DNA of 64,000 nucleotides from JACVRW01 sp963733885 (GCA_963733885.1 CAVTES010000005.1:248001-312000); one strand, 5' to 3'; counted from the stretch's first letter, positions 35,552 to 44,033 are shown. Made by a program: numbers and translations. Notes: generated by a model not told the origin, from the sequence alone.

Positions 35552-35965
35552 GTGACGCGCCCGATCGCCCTTCTGTGCGCCCTCGCCCCTCTGCTCGCGG
35601 CCGGGTGCGCGCAAGGCGAGATCGAGGTGCCCGAGGATCAGAGGGCCGCCCATGAGGGGGCCGTGCTCTTCTACGAGCGCTGCTCCGGCTGCCACTCGCT
35701 CGACGCTGCCAACGCATATGGCTCCAAGCCCCCCGACGCGCTACAAGGCGGGGAGCGCACCAACGGGCCGAACTTCAACGTCCGCAAGGAGAGCCGCGAG
35801 GACGTCCTCTTCGCCATCCGCAACGGCGGCTTCTCCGGGTCCATCATGCCCGCCAACATCGTCGTCGGCGAGGAAGCCGAGCTGGTTGCGGACTTCCTGG
35901 CGCAGTACTCGGGCGGGGAGAGCGGCACGAACGACCCGACCTCCTCCGGCGAGTCCCCGCCCTAG
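35552..35965 (+). CDS. Mono-haem c-type cytochrome lipoprotein
   Basis: 137 residues from GTG 35552. 'RPIALLCALAPLLAAGC' is a lipoprotein signal; the haem site is 'CSGCH' and the distal Met is in 'GSIMPAN', giving a class I cytochrome c. The C-terminus is Ser/Gly/Asn-rich. A membrane-attached electron carrier, perhaps exchanging electrons with the divergent cupredoxin. Its stop lies 6 bp before serS. Confidence 0.9.
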   Translation: MTRPIALLCALAPLLAAGCAQGEIEVPEDQRAAHEGAVLFYERCSGCHSLDAANAYGSKPPDALQGGERTNGPNFNVRKESREDVLFAIRNGGFSGSIMPANIVVGEEAELVADFLAQYSGGESGTNDPTSSGESPP

Positions 35966-35971
35966 CGCAGG

Positions 35972-37216
35972 GTGCTCGACCTCCGGGAGATCCGCGACGA
36001 CCCCGAGCCGGCGCGCGCCGCGCTTCGCCGCCGCGGCTTTGACCCGGCTGTGCTCGACGAGGCGCTCGAGCTCGACGAGCGGCGCCGGGCCATCCTGCCC
36101 GAGCTGGAGGAACTGCGGCGGCGCAGGAACGAGGCCTCGAAGCGGATCGGAGAGCTGAAGCGGGCGGGGGAGGACGCGTCCGCAGCGATCGACGAGGTGG
36201 GGCGTGTCTCGACCCGCGAGAAGGAGCTCGATGAGGAGCTGCGCGTGGTGGAGGAGCGCCGGGCCACGGGGTTGGCCGCGCTGCCCAACCTGCCCGACGA
36301 GACGGCGCCGCAGCAGGACGAGGTGCTGCGCGAGGAGGGCGAGCCGGGGCGCACGGGCCGCTCCCACGTGGAGCTGCTCGACGATTATCTGGGCCTGGAG
36401 GAAGGCGCCCGAGTGGCGGGCTCCCGCTTCGTCTACCTGAAGGGCCCGCTGGTGAGGCTGGAGCTGGCGCTCGTGCAGTGGGTCGTCGCGCTGCTCGAGG
36501 AGAAGGGCTTCACGCCGGTGGTGCCGCCCGTGCTGGTGCGCGAGCAGGCCCTGTTCGGCACCGGCTTTCTGCCCGACACCGAGCAACAGATCTATCGCGT
36601 GCCCGACGACGAGCTCTTCCTGGCGGGGACCAGCGAGGTCCCGCTCGCCTCGCTGCATGCCGGCGAGATCGTCGGGCCCGGAGGGCTGCCGCTCCGCTAC
36701 GCCGGCTTCTCCTCCTGCTTCCGGCGCGAGGCGGGGGCCGCCGGCAAGGACACCCAGGGCATCTTCCGCGTGCACCAGTTCGACAAGGTCGAGATGTTCG
36801 CGTTCGTCGAGCCCGAGGAGTCGAAGGCAGAACACGAGCGGCTGCTTGCGATCGAGGAGGAGATCCTCCGGGCGCTCGGAATCCCTTATCGCGTGGTCAA
36901 CATCGCGGTCGACGACCTTGGCAACTCCGCCGCGAAGAAGTACGACCTCGAGGCCTGGCTGCCGGGGCAGGCACGCTTCCGCGAGCTCACCTCGTGCTCG
37001 AACACCACCGCCTACCAGGCACGGCGCCTCGACATCCGCTACCGGCCCGAGGAGGGCGCGCAGCCGCGGCATGCGCACACGCTGAACGGCACCGCGGTGG
37101 CGGTCGGCCGCACGATCATCGCGATCGCGGAGAACCACCAGCGCGAGGACGGCACCGTCGAGGTGCCCGCGGTCCTGCACGAGTACGGAGCACCCGAGAC
37201 GATCGCGCCGGGCTAG
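35972..37216 (+). CDS. serS: Seryl-tRNA synthetase
   Basis: 414 residues, class II synthetase. The N-terminal coiled-coil arm (about 30-100) is rich in Arg/Glu and reads 'RRRRNEASKRIGELKRAGED'. Catalytic motifs: 'FLAGTSEVPLASLHAGEI', motif 2 'SSCFRREAGAAGKDTQGIFR' and motif 3 'LNGTAVAVGRTIIAIAE'. It charges tRNA-Ser; two tRNA-Ser genes lie 3-5 kb away. The start is GTG 35972. Confidence 0.97.
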   Translation: MLDLREIRDDPEPARAALRRRGFDPAVLDEALELDERRRAILPELEELRRRRNEASKRIGELKRAGEDASAAIDEVGRVSTREKELDEELRVVEERRATGLAALPNLPDETAPQQDEVLREEGEPGRTGRSHVELLDDYLGLEEGARVAGSRFVYLKGPLVRLELALVQWVVALLEEKGFTPVVPPVLVREQALFGTGFLPDTEQQIYRVPDDELFLAGTSEVPLASLHAGEIVGPGGLPLRYAGFSSCFRREAGAAGKDTQGIFRVHQFDKVEMFAFVEPEESKAEHERLLAIEEEILRALGIPYRVVNIAVDDLGNSAAKKYDLEAWLPGQARFRELTSCSNTTAYQARRLDIRYRPEEGAQPRHAHTLNGTAVAVGRTIIAIAENHQREDGTVEVPAVLHEYGAPETIAPG

Positions 37217-37233
37217 ATGATTGATTCCATCTA

Positions 37234-38127
37234 ATGCTCGAGGTCGACTCGCTGACCAAGCGCTTCGGGGCGACGCTCGCAGTGGACGGCCTCAGCTTCA
37301 AGACCGAGCCCGGCCGCGTGCTCGGGTTCCTCGGCCCGAACGGCGCGGGCAAGACCACGACGCTCCGCACGGTGCTCGGCCTGACCATCCCCACCTCGGG
37401 TTCAGCGACGGTCGAAGGCAAGTCCTATCGCGAGCTTCGCGACCCGATTCGGGTGCTCGGGGCGGTGCTCGAGGGGCCGCAGTTCCACCCCGGGCGTACG
37501 GGCCGCAACCACCTGCGCGTGCTGGCGAGCGGCGCGGGCCTGCCGACCGGGCGGGTTGACGACGTGCTCCGCCTGGTCGAGCTGGACGGCGCGGGCGGCC
37601 GGCGAGTGAAGGGCTACTCGCTCGGCATGCGCCAGCGCCTCAGCCTGGCCGGGGCGCTGCTGGGCGACCCGCGCGGGCTGGTGCTGGACGAGCCCGCCAA
37701 CGGGCTCGACCCGCAGGGCATCCGCTGGCTGCGCGACTTCCTGCGCGCCCGCGCCGCGGAGGGACGCACGGTGCTGATCTCGAGCCACGTGCTGGCCGAG
37801 GTGTCCCAGACCGTCGACGAGGTCGTGGTGGTGAGCCGCGGGAGGCTCGTCGCGCAGGGCACGGTCGACGAGCTCACGGCCGGCGCCGGCGGCGCGGTGT
37901 GGGTGCGCAGCCCGGCGCGCGACCGGCTGCGCGAGGCGCTGCGGGCGAAGGACGTGACGGCCGACGAGGGCCAAGGCGACTGGCTGACCGTGCACGGCGC
38001 GACGCTCGAGGTGGTCGGCGGCACCGCCGCCGAGCACGGCATCCCGGTGCACGAGCTGTACCAGCAGTCGCAATCGCTGGAGGACGTGTTCCTCCAGCTG
38101 ACCCAGGGCACGGAGGCGGGCCGGTGA
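37234..38127 (+). CDS. ABC transporter ATP-binding protein (ABC-2/DrrA type)
   Basis: 297 residues: Walker A 'GPNGAGKTTTLR', signature 'YSLGMRQRLSLAGALLG', Walker B 'GLVLDEPANGLDP' and the switch His 'LISSHVLAEVSQ'. The C-terminal ~80 residues are the accessory domain of DrrA-like ATPases. It overlaps the permease gene by GTGA. It closely resembles the ATPase at 55892-56596 in the island. Confidence 0.94.
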   Translation: MLEVDSLTKRFGATLAVDGLSFKTEPGRVLGFLGPNGAGKTTTLRTVLGLTIPTSGSATVEGKSYRELRDPIRVLGAVLEGPQFHPGRTGRNHLRVLASGAGLPTGRVDDVLRLVELDGAGGRRVKGYSLGMRQRLSLAGALLGDPRGLVLDEPANGLDPQGIRWLRDFLRARAAEGRTVLISSHVLAEVSQTVDEVVVVSRGRLVAQGTVDELTAGAGGAVWVRSPARDRLREALRAKDVTADEGQGDWLTVHGATLEVVGGTAAEHGIPVHELYQQSQSLEDVFLQLTQGTEAGR

Positions 38128-38861
38128 CCCGGGTTGTGAGCGCGGAGTTGCTCAAGATGCGCACCACGCGCACCTTCTGGGGCCTTGCCGGAGCAGCGAT
38201 CGCGCTGGTGATGCTCGCGGTGGTGCTCGTGCTCGCGCTCACCGACGATCCGTTCGACGAGAGCGACGTGCGCTCCCTGCTCTCGTCCGCGGGCGGCGCA
38301 GGGCTCATGATGCTGATCCTCGGTGCCGTCTTCAGCGCGGGCGAATACCGCCACGGGACGATCGCATGGACACTGCTCGTCACGCCCGTGCGGCTGCGCG
38401 TGGCGGCCGGCCAGGCGGTGGCGTGCGCGGTGGCGGGCGCGGCCATCTCGGCGGTGGCCGCGGCCCTGACCGCCGTCGTGGCGCTCCCCTGGCTGGGGTC
38501 CAAGGACGCGGCCTCGCTCTCGAGTGGCGAGGTGCTCGGCATCTTCGGTGGCGGAATCCTCTACGGCGCCCTGGCCGGCGCCTTCGGCGCGGGCCTCGGG
38601 GCGCTGCTCCGCAATCAAGTGGTAGCCGTGGTGCTGGTGTTGGTGTTCCTCTTCGTCGTGGACCCAACCTTGGTGGCGCTCGTCGACGGCTACGACAAGT
38701 ACTCCCTGACAGGCCTGCAGACGAGCATCACCGGCGGCTCCGAGGAGGACTTCGGCGGCGACGACCTGCTGCCGTTCGGAGTCGCCACGCTGATCTGGGT
38801 CGGCTACACGGCCGTGCTCGTGGGCGCGGCCGCGCTGCTCACGTCGCGGCGCGACATCTGA
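38124..38861 (+). CDS. ABC-2 family permease
   Basis: 245 residues from GTG 38124, overlapping the ATPase stop. About six membrane segments. The N-terminal 'AELLKMRTTRTFWGLAG' and 'FSAGEYRHGTIAWTLLVTPV' are typical of ABC-2 permeases of the NatB/YhaP sort. With the ATPase it should form an exporter, substrate unknown. Not followed by further genes on this strand. Confidence 0.9.
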   Translation: MTRVVSAELLKMRTTRTFWGLAGAAIALVMLAVVLVLALTDDPFDESDVRSLLSSAGGAGLMMLILGAVFSAGEYRHGTIAWTLLVTPVRLRVAAGQAVACAVAGAAISAVAAALTAVVALPWLGSKDAASLSSGEVLGIFGGGILYGALAGAFGAGLGALLRNQVVAVVLVLVFLFVVDPTLVALVDGYDKYSLTGLQTSITGGSEEDFGGDDLLPFGVATLIWVGYTAVLVGAAALLTSRRDI

Positions 38862-38870
38862 CGCAAGTAC

Positions 38871-40274
38871 TCAGCTGTCGAAGCCCATGCCCAGCCTGTC
38901 GAGCGTGCGCAGCCACGGCCCGCGGCGGCCGTCGCGGCGGTCGGCCTTCGCGAGCGCGCGGCGGGTGAGCGTGATGCCGGCCCAGCGGAACGGCTCGGGC
39001 GGGAAGGGAACGGGCTTCCTGCGGACCATTTTCAGGCGGGTGCGCTCGGTGTCGCGGCCGTCGACGAGGTCGAGCGCCACCTGGGCGCCGAAGCGGCTCG
39101 CCGCCACGCCGAGCCCGGTGTAGCCGACGGCGTAGACGGCGCGGCCGCCGAGCGCCTTCCCGAACATGACCGAGAAGCGCGAGCAGGTGTCGATCGCCCC
39201 GCCCCAGCGGTGGGTGAAGCGCACGCCCTCGAGCTGCGGGAAGGTCCCGAAGAAATGAGTGGCGAGCAGCTCGAACGTGGCCGGACGCTCGTCGAGGTGC
39301 GGGCCCATGCCGTTGCGGAAGTTGTAGACCGCGTCGTAGCCGCCCCACAGCACGCGGTCGTCGCTCGTCAGCCGGTAGTAGTGGAACTGGTTGCCGAGGT
39401 CGGTGAGACCGTGGCGGCCCTGCCAGCCGAGGGCGTTGCGGCGGTCGGCGGGGAGCGGCTCGGTCACGAGCACGTAGTCGTACACGGGAACGACGTAGCG
39501 CCCTATGGCCTTGACGAGCGGGGGGAAGGCGCTGGTGGCGAGGATGGCGCGGCGGGCCCTGACGCTGCCGCTCTCCGTCGTGGCCTTGAGCCCGTTGCCG
39601 TCCGGTTCCAGGGCAATGACGCGCGAGCCCTCGTGGAGCCTCACCCCGGTGCTGCGTGCCGCGCCAGCCAGCCCCCAGGCGAGGCGGGCGGGGTCCACAA
39701 CGGCGCGGCCGTCCGGCAGGTGGGCGGCGCCGTTATAGGTGGGGGAGCGGACCTCCTCTCGCACGCGCTCGGCGCTCCAGGCCTCGGCGCGCCAGCCGTA
39801 GGTCTGAGCGGTCTCCACGAGCTCCGGGATCCACTCGGCCTGGTATGGCGCGGTGGCGATGGCGAGCTCGCCGGTCTCCTCGAAGGCTGCGTCGATCCCG
39901 TGGCGGCCCATGGCCTCCTTGATCGCAGCGAAGTTGTCGCGCCCCAGCCGCTCGAGCTGGGGCATCTCGCCGGGCCAGCGCGACGCGCCGTTCTCAATGC
40001 CGTGTGTGAGGGATGCGTCCATGAAGCCGCCGTTGCGACCGGTGGCGCCGAACGCGATGCGCTCTCCCTCGAGCAGCACCACCTCCCTGGCCTTGTCCTC
40101 CTCCTTGGCGAGTAACGCTGCCCAGAGGCCGGTGAGCCCGCCGCCCACGACGACGAGGTCCGCCTCGAGCTCTGCCTCGAGGGGATCGCCGGGCGCCGGC
40201 GCGTTCCGCTGCGAGAGCCAGAACGAGCGGGGCTCGGCGTGGGAGTAGGAGCGTCGGACCGCGGCGGGATCCAC
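38871..40274 (-). CDS. FAD-dependent oxidoreductase, DAO family
   Basis: 467 residues. The Rossmann dinucleotide motif is 'ADLVVVGGGLTGLWAALLA', preceded by 'SFWLSQRNAPAPGDPL', the N-terminal pattern of gamma-glutamylputrescine oxidase-like enzymes. 'GATGRNGGFMDASLTHGIEN' and the C-terminal 'YAVGYTGLGVAASRFGAQVA' are conserved FAD contacts. It probably oxidises a secondary or primary amine; the substrate is not predictable. Confidence 0.9.
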   Translation of the reverse strand: MDPAAVRRSYSHAEPRSFWLSQRNAPAPGDPLEAELEADLVVVGGGLTGLWAALLAKEEDKAREVVLLEGERIAFGATGRNGGFMDASLTHGIENGASRWPGEMPQLERLGRDNFAAIKEAMGRHGIDAAFEETGELAIATAPYQAEWIPELVETAQTYGWRAEAWSAERVREEVRSPTYNGAAHLPDGRAVVDPARLAWGLAGAARSTGVRLHEGSRVIALEPDGNGLKATTESGSVRARRAILATSAFPPLVKAIGRYVVPVYDYVLVTEPLPADRRNALGWQGRHGLTDLGNQFHYYRLTSDDRVLWGGYDAVYNFRNGMGPHLDERPATFELLATHFFGTFPQLEGVRFTHRWGGAIDTCSRFSVMFGKALGGRAVYAVGYTGLGVAASRFGAQVALDLVDGRDTERTRLKMVRRKPVPFPPEPFRWAGITLTRRALAKADRRDGRRGPWLRTLDRLGMGFDS

Positions 40275-40317
40275 CGGGACGCAGCCTACGGCGGCGGCCC
40301 TACGATGGATGGGTCAC

Positions 40318-40407
40318 GGAGGGGTGGCAGAGTGGACGAATGCGGCGGTCTTGAAAATCGCTAGGGGCCATCTCGGTCCCTCGTGGGTTCGAATCCCACC
40401 CCCTCCG
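40318..40407 (+). tRNA. tRNA-Ser (TGA)
   Basis: Full class II cloverleaf: acceptor GGAGGGG/CCCCTCC, anticodon loop CTTGAAA (anticodon TGA), long variable arm, T-arm GTGGG-TTCGAAT-CCCAC and discriminator G. CCA is not encoded. Confidence 0.97.
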
Positions 40408-40439
40408 CTCGTCCGGTCTGGGTTCGAGTGTCCTGGATT

Positions 40440-40985
40440 ATGGCCCGTGACCTTCATCCGCGCCTGACCTCACGGCGGGTGCGGCGAGAGCGTTTGATCC
40501 AAGTGAAGCTTCCGCCCTTTCAGGCCCTGCTCGAGGAGCACCGCGTCGACGTCTACCGCTACTGCATGGCCGCTGCCGGGCGCTCCGAGGCGGACGATTG
40601 CTTCCAGGAGACCTGGATCGCGGCGCTTCGCGCCTACCCGAAGCTCCGGCGGGCGGACAACCTGCGGGCCTGGCTCTTGCGGATCGCCCACAACAAGGCC
40701 ATGGATCTGCACCGGTCACGGGGTCGGCGGCCGGTGCCGGTCGAGTCCGTGCCAGAGCGGGGCGGCGCCTCACCCGGCGCCGAGGACCTCGTCGAGGACG
40801 AGCCTGAGCTGTGGGAGGCCGTTCGCGGGCTCCCGCCGAAGCAGCGCACGGCGGTCTTCTGCCGCGCGGTCCTCGGGATGCCTTACGAGGAGCTCGCCCG
40901 GCTGCTGGAGTCGTCGCAGGACGCGGCCCGGCGCAACGTCTTCGAGGGACTGAGAACTCTGAGAGAAGAAGGATGGAACCCATGA
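40440..40985 (+). CDS. ECF-type RNA polymerase sigma factor
   Basis: 181 residues from ATG 40440. Region 2 is 'DVYRYCMAAAGRSEADDCFQ' then 'LRAWLLRIAHNKAMDLHR'; region 4 is 'LPPKQRTAVFCRAVLGMPY' with 'ELARLLESSQDAARRNVF' as its helix-turn-helix. It ends in an ATGA overlap with an Ogt-type DNA-repair gene, so the pair is translationally coupled. That gene's N-terminal extension may act as its anti-sigma part. Confidence 0.87.
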   Translation: MARDLHPRLTSRRVRRERLIQVKLPPFQALLEEHRVDVYRYCMAAAGRSEADDCFQETWIAALRAYPKLRRADNLRAWLLRIAHNKAMDLHRSRGRRPVPVESVPERGGASPGAEDLVEDEPELWEAVRGLPPKQRTAVFCRAVLGMPYEELARLLESSQDAARRNVFEGLRTLREEGWNP

Positions 40986-41647
40986 TCGAAAACCCGACCC
41001 CCAACGGCACGGCGGATCTGCCGGAGGGCGGCGACGCCGCGCTGGAGGCCGCCCTTCGAAACAGCGCGGCCGCGCTGCCCGACTCCGCCCCGCCGGAGCT
41101 CGACCGGCTGCTCGCCGAGCGCGCCGCAGCCGAGGAGCTGCTCGACGTGGCCTACGCGACGATCGACTCCCCGCTCGGCCCGCTCGTGGTCGCGGCCACG
41201 CCGCGCGGGCTGGTGCGGGTGGCCTACACGGAGTCCCAGGCAGACTCAGGCGTGTTCGAAGAGCTGGCTCGCAAGATCTCGCCGCGTCTCCTCGAGGCGC
41301 CCGCGCGCCTCGACGCCGTCCGCCGGGAGCTCGACGAGTACTTCGAGGGCCGGCGCGTGGACTTCGACCTCCCCCTCGACTGGGCGCTCACCCGTGGCTT
41401 CACGAGCAAGGTGCTGCAGGCCACCGCCCGCATCGCCTTCGGCTCCACGAGCACCTACGCCGAGGTGGCCAGCCGCGCCGGAAGCCCGCGCGCGGTGCGC
41501 GCCGCAGGCAACGCGCTGGGCGCGAACCCCCTGCCCGTGGTGGTGCCCTGCCACCGCGTGCTGCGCACCGGCGGCGCCATCGGTGGATATACGGGCGGGC
41601 TCGAGCGCAAGGAGTACCTGCTGCGCCTGGAGGGCGTCCTGATCTGA
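40982..41647 (+). CDS. ogt: O6-methylguanine-DNA methyltransferase with N-terminal extension
   Basis: 221 residues from ATG 40982; ATG 40973 is also possible. The C-terminal ~150 residues are a complete MGMT: 'RGFTSKVLQATARIAFG', 'TYAEVASRAGSPRAVRAAGN' and the active site 'VVVPCHRVL', in which the Cys takes the alkyl group from O6-alkylguanine. The first ~60 residues ('GGDAALEAALRNSAAALPDS') are not part of MGMT and look like the short N-terminus of an anti-sigma factor. The gene is coupled to the ECF sigma gene by ATGA. Confidence 0.92.
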   Translation: MIENPTPNGTADLPEGGDAALEAALRNSAAALPDSAPPELDRLLAERAAAEELLDVAYATIDSPLGPLVVAATPRGLVRVAYTESQADSGVFEELARKISPRLLEAPARLDAVRRELDEYFEGRRVDFDLPLDWALTRGFTSKVLQATARIAFGSTSTYAEVASRAGSPRAVRAAGNALGANPLPVVVPCHRVLRTGGAIGGYTGGLERKEYLLRLEGVLI

Positions 41648-41686
41648 GCGAGCGGCGTCGGCCGCGGCTACCATCGAGCCTCTGCC

Positions 41687-41776
41687 GGAGAGGTGGCCGA
41701 GTGGCTGAAGGCACTCGCCTGCTAAGCGAGTAGGGGGCGGAAAGCTCTCTCGAGGGTTCGAATCCCTCCCTCTCCG
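41687..41776 (+). tRNA. tRNA-Ser (GCT)
   Basis: Class II cloverleaf: acceptor GGAGAGG/CCTCTCC, anticodon loop CTGCTAA (anticodon GCT), variable arm GGGGGCGGAAAGCTCTC-like, T-arm GAGGG-TTCGAAT-CCCTC, discriminator G. CCA is not encoded. Confidence 0.97.
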
Positions 41777-41787
41777 CTCCATAGGGT

Positions 41788-42183
41788 CTAACCGAGCACT
41801 GGCTTCAGATCCACTACCGGCGTCCCGTCGATCGCCTCGAGCGGCCGCACGTGCACGCGCTCGCCCTCCACCGCCAGCACCTCCACCTCGTGCAGCCCGA
41901 TCGGGTTCGGCCGGTCGGCCGAGCGCGTGTTGAAGACGCCCTGCGTCGGGTTGGCCGGATCGTCGCGTGGATGCACTCGCAGCAGATCGCGCCGGGCGCG
42001 GTGGAACCAGGTAAGGACGATCACCCGCGCGCCGGGCCGGATGCCGTCGAGGCCATCGAGCACCGCGGGCTCCAGCACGAGCCAGGCGTCGGGCGCGCCC
42101 TCGCGCCCCTGCTTTGGTGCCGACGACGGGTCGGTCAGCGAGGATTCGACCCTCCCGATCGGGGTGACTTCGAAGCCGCTCAC
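41788..42183 (-). CDS. TrmO/TsaA-family tRNA methyltransferase
   Basis: 131 residues, the usual size for the small beta-barrel SAM enzyme that methylates t6A37 in tRNA-Thr. Signatures: 'VTPIGRVESSLTDPSSAP', 'VIVLTWFHRARRD' and 'GVFNTRSADRPNPIGLHEVE'. It lies just after tRNA-Ser(GCT) on the opposite strand and is divergent from the AlkZ-like gene (12 bp between starts). Confidence 0.9.
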   Translation of the reverse strand: MSGFEVTPIGRVESSLTDPSSAPKQGREGAPDAWLVLEPAVLDGLDGIRPGARVIVLTWFHRARRDLLRVHPRDDPANPTQGVFNTRSADRPNPIGLHEVEVLAVEGERVHVRPLEAIDGTPVVDLKPVLG

Positions 42184-42194
42184 GCCCCGGCATC

Positions 42195-43334
42195 ATGCCG
42201 GGCGTGACCGCCGAAGGAACCCTCGACCGGCGAGCGCTGAACCGCGCGCTGCTCGAGCGCCAGCTGCTGCTGCGCCGCGCCGATCTTCCCGTGAGCGAAA
42301 CGGTCGCGCACCTCCTGGGCCTCCAGGCGCAGTCGGTCCCGCCGACCTACTACGGGTTGTGGTCGCGCATCGAGGGCTTCGACCCGCACGAGCTCGGGCG
42401 GATGCTCACCAACCGCGAGGTGGTGCGCATGACGCTCATGCGCGGCACGGTGCACCTCGTCACGGTCCGCGACGCGCTCCTGCTGCGGCCGCTCGTGCAG
42501 GTGGTGATCGAGCGGAGCCACAACGGCGCCTTCGGGCGGCGCATGGGTGGCGCCGACCTCGGCGAGCTCGAGCGCGTGGTGCGGGAGGAGCTCGGCGGCG
42601 AGGCCGACGGCGAGGCACTTCACGCGCGCGAGCTCGGCCGCCGGCTGGTGGCGCGCGGCATCGGCGAGGACCTCGAGGCGATCGGCAACGCCACCCGTGT
42701 TCACGTCCCACTCGTCCAAGTGCCGCCGCGCGGGGTGTGGGGGAAGAGGGGGCAGGCGAAGTACGCGACGTTCGAGGCGTGGACCGGCCGCGAGCTGGAG
42801 CCGAGCCCGTCCATCGACGAGGTGGCCCTGCGCTACCTCGCCGCCTTCGGCCCGGCGTCGGTGATGGACATGCAGACCTGGTCGGGGCTGACGAAGCTGC
42901 GCGAGGTCTTCGAGCGGCTGCGCCCTCGGCTTGTGACATTCGGCGATGAGGAGGGGAAGGAGCTGTTCGACCTGTGCGACGCGCCCCGCCCGGACCCCGG
43001 CGTGCCGGCCCCGGTCCGCTTCCTCGGCGAGTACGACAACTTGCTCCTGGGCCACGCCGACCGGACCCGGATAATCCCTGCGGACTTCCCCTGGAGGGAA
43101 ATGCTCGCCCCGGGCCGCTGGGTGAGCAACCTCCTCGTGGACGGGATGCTGCGCGGAACCTGGTGGATCGAGCGGGAGGGCAAGCGCAGCGCGACGCTGG
43201 CGATACGCCCGTTCGGCGAGCTGTCGCCCGCAGAGCGCGAGGAGGTGGGGGCCGAGGCCGAGCGGATGCTCGAGTTCGCGGAGCCGGAGGCGGCGCCGCG
43301 GGACGTACGCTTCGAGCCCCCCGTGCCCTCGTGA
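42195..43334 (+). CDS. Winged-helix DNA-binding protein, YcaQ/AlkZ-like (HTH_42)
   Basis: 379 residues of the HTH_42 family, made of three winged-helix units. The Q-x-Q signature of AlkZ-type glycosylases is present in 'HLLGLQAQSVPPTYYGLWSR'. Other conserved parts are 'MTLMRGTVHLVTVRDALLLR' and 'FLGEYDNLLLGHADRTRII'. Studied members remove bulky or crosslinked alkylated bases; actinobacterial relatives are mostly untested. Ogt lies 0.5 kb away, consistent with alkylation repair. Confidence 0.85.
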   Translation: MPGVTAEGTLDRRALNRALLERQLLLRRADLPVSETVAHLLGLQAQSVPPTYYGLWSRIEGFDPHELGRMLTNREVVRMTLMRGTVHLVTVRDALLLRPLVQVVIERSHNGAFGRRMGGADLGELERVVREELGGEADGEALHARELGRRLVARGIGEDLEAIGNATRVHVPLVQVPPRGVWGKRGQAKYATFEAWTGRELEPSPSIDEVALRYLAAFGPASVMDMQTWSGLTKLREVFERLRPRLVTFGDEEGKELFDLCDAPRPDPGVPAPVRFLGEYDNLLLGHADRTRIIPADFPWREMLAPGRWVSNLLVDGMLRGTWWIEREGKRSATLAIRPFGELSPAEREEVGAEAERMLEFAEPEAAPRDVRFEPPVPS

Positions 43335-43390
43335 CCCGAGTCGTCAGTTCGCGCGCACCGCTCGAGCACCTGTGCGTTCCCACCCGAGGA

Positions 43391-43492
43391 CTAGCCGGCG
43401 ACCGCCTCACGCACGCCGGGAGCGACGTCTTGGGCGAAGCGCTCGATCTGCCCGAGCACGTTGTTCTCGGGCCGGTACGCCGCCCGGCTCAC
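43391..43492 (-). pseudogene. Short ORF, possible C-terminal relic of a luciferase-like oxidoreductase
   Basis: A 33-codon reading frame whose GTG overlaps the USP stop codon. The end 'LGQIERFAQDVAPGVREAV' reads like the last helix of LLM-class flavin oxidoreductases, but nothing else of such a gene is present. It could instead be a real small protein coupled to USP. Confidence 0.3.
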
Positions 43493-44004
43493 AGGCCCTT
43501 CGCCGCGACAGGCGCGGTGACGCGGCGCGAGCGGCGGCGAAGGGCGAAGCGGCGCCGTTCCCGGCGCGGCGTGGGCGGCTCCTCGTGGACCACCAGCACC
43601 GGCGTCGCGTGCCTGTCGAGCCGCGCGCCCACGGAGCGGCGCAGCCGGTGGCGCCGGGCAGACTGGCCGACCACGATCAGGTCCCAGCAGCCCTTCTCGG
43701 CCTGCGTGCGGAGCGCCGCGCATGGCTCTCCATGCGCGACCAGCTTCGTCACCGGGATCTCGTCGGGCACCAGAGCGGTGGCGGCCTCGACGCACTCCTG
43801 CGCCCAGTTGAGCATCTCATCGCAGAGCTGCGTGCGGCTCGCCGGGGGCACTACTGGGCTTGTGGCGATGATGAGCGGCGGCTGGGGGGCGCTGGTGAGG
43901 AGCCCGAGGCGACCGTGTCCGGCCGCCGCCAGCTCGATGGCGCGCTCGAGCGCGCGCCCGGCGGCGGGGCTGTCATCCACTCCAACGAGTATCCGGTGGA
44001 ACAC
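43489..44004 (-). CDS. Universal stress protein (UspA family)
   Basis: 171 residues. 'RILVGVDDSPAAGRALERAI' is the N-terminal strand and helix with the conserved Asp; 'DLIVVGQSARRHRLRRSVGA' is where the ATP-binding G-x2-G-x9-G(S/T) motif should be and is somewhat degenerate, followed by 'PVLVVHE'. An Arg-rich C-terminal tail is added. It is divergent from the MarR-family gene with two palindromes between them. Confidence 0.88.
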   Translation of the reverse strand: MFHRILVGVDDSPAAGRALERAIELAAAGHGRLGLLTSAPQPPLIIATSPVVPPASRTQLCDEMLNWAQECVEAATALVPDEIPVTKLVAHGEPCAALRTQAEKGCWDLIVVGQSARRHRLRRSVGARLDRHATPVLVVHEEPPTPRRERRRFALRRRSRRVTAPVAAKGL

Positions 44005-44017
44005 TCCGCTCCCCAGT

Positions 44018-44033
44018 CTTTAGCGTGCTAAAG
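44018..44033. promoter_or_regulatory. Palindromic operator 1 (USP/MarR intergenic)
   Basis: CTTTAGC-GT-GCTAAAG, a perfect 16-bp palindrome, 14 bp upstream of the USP start. It has the same TTAGC/GCTAA core as the second site 14 bp away. Likely bound by the divergently encoded MarR-family protein. Confidence 0.7.
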
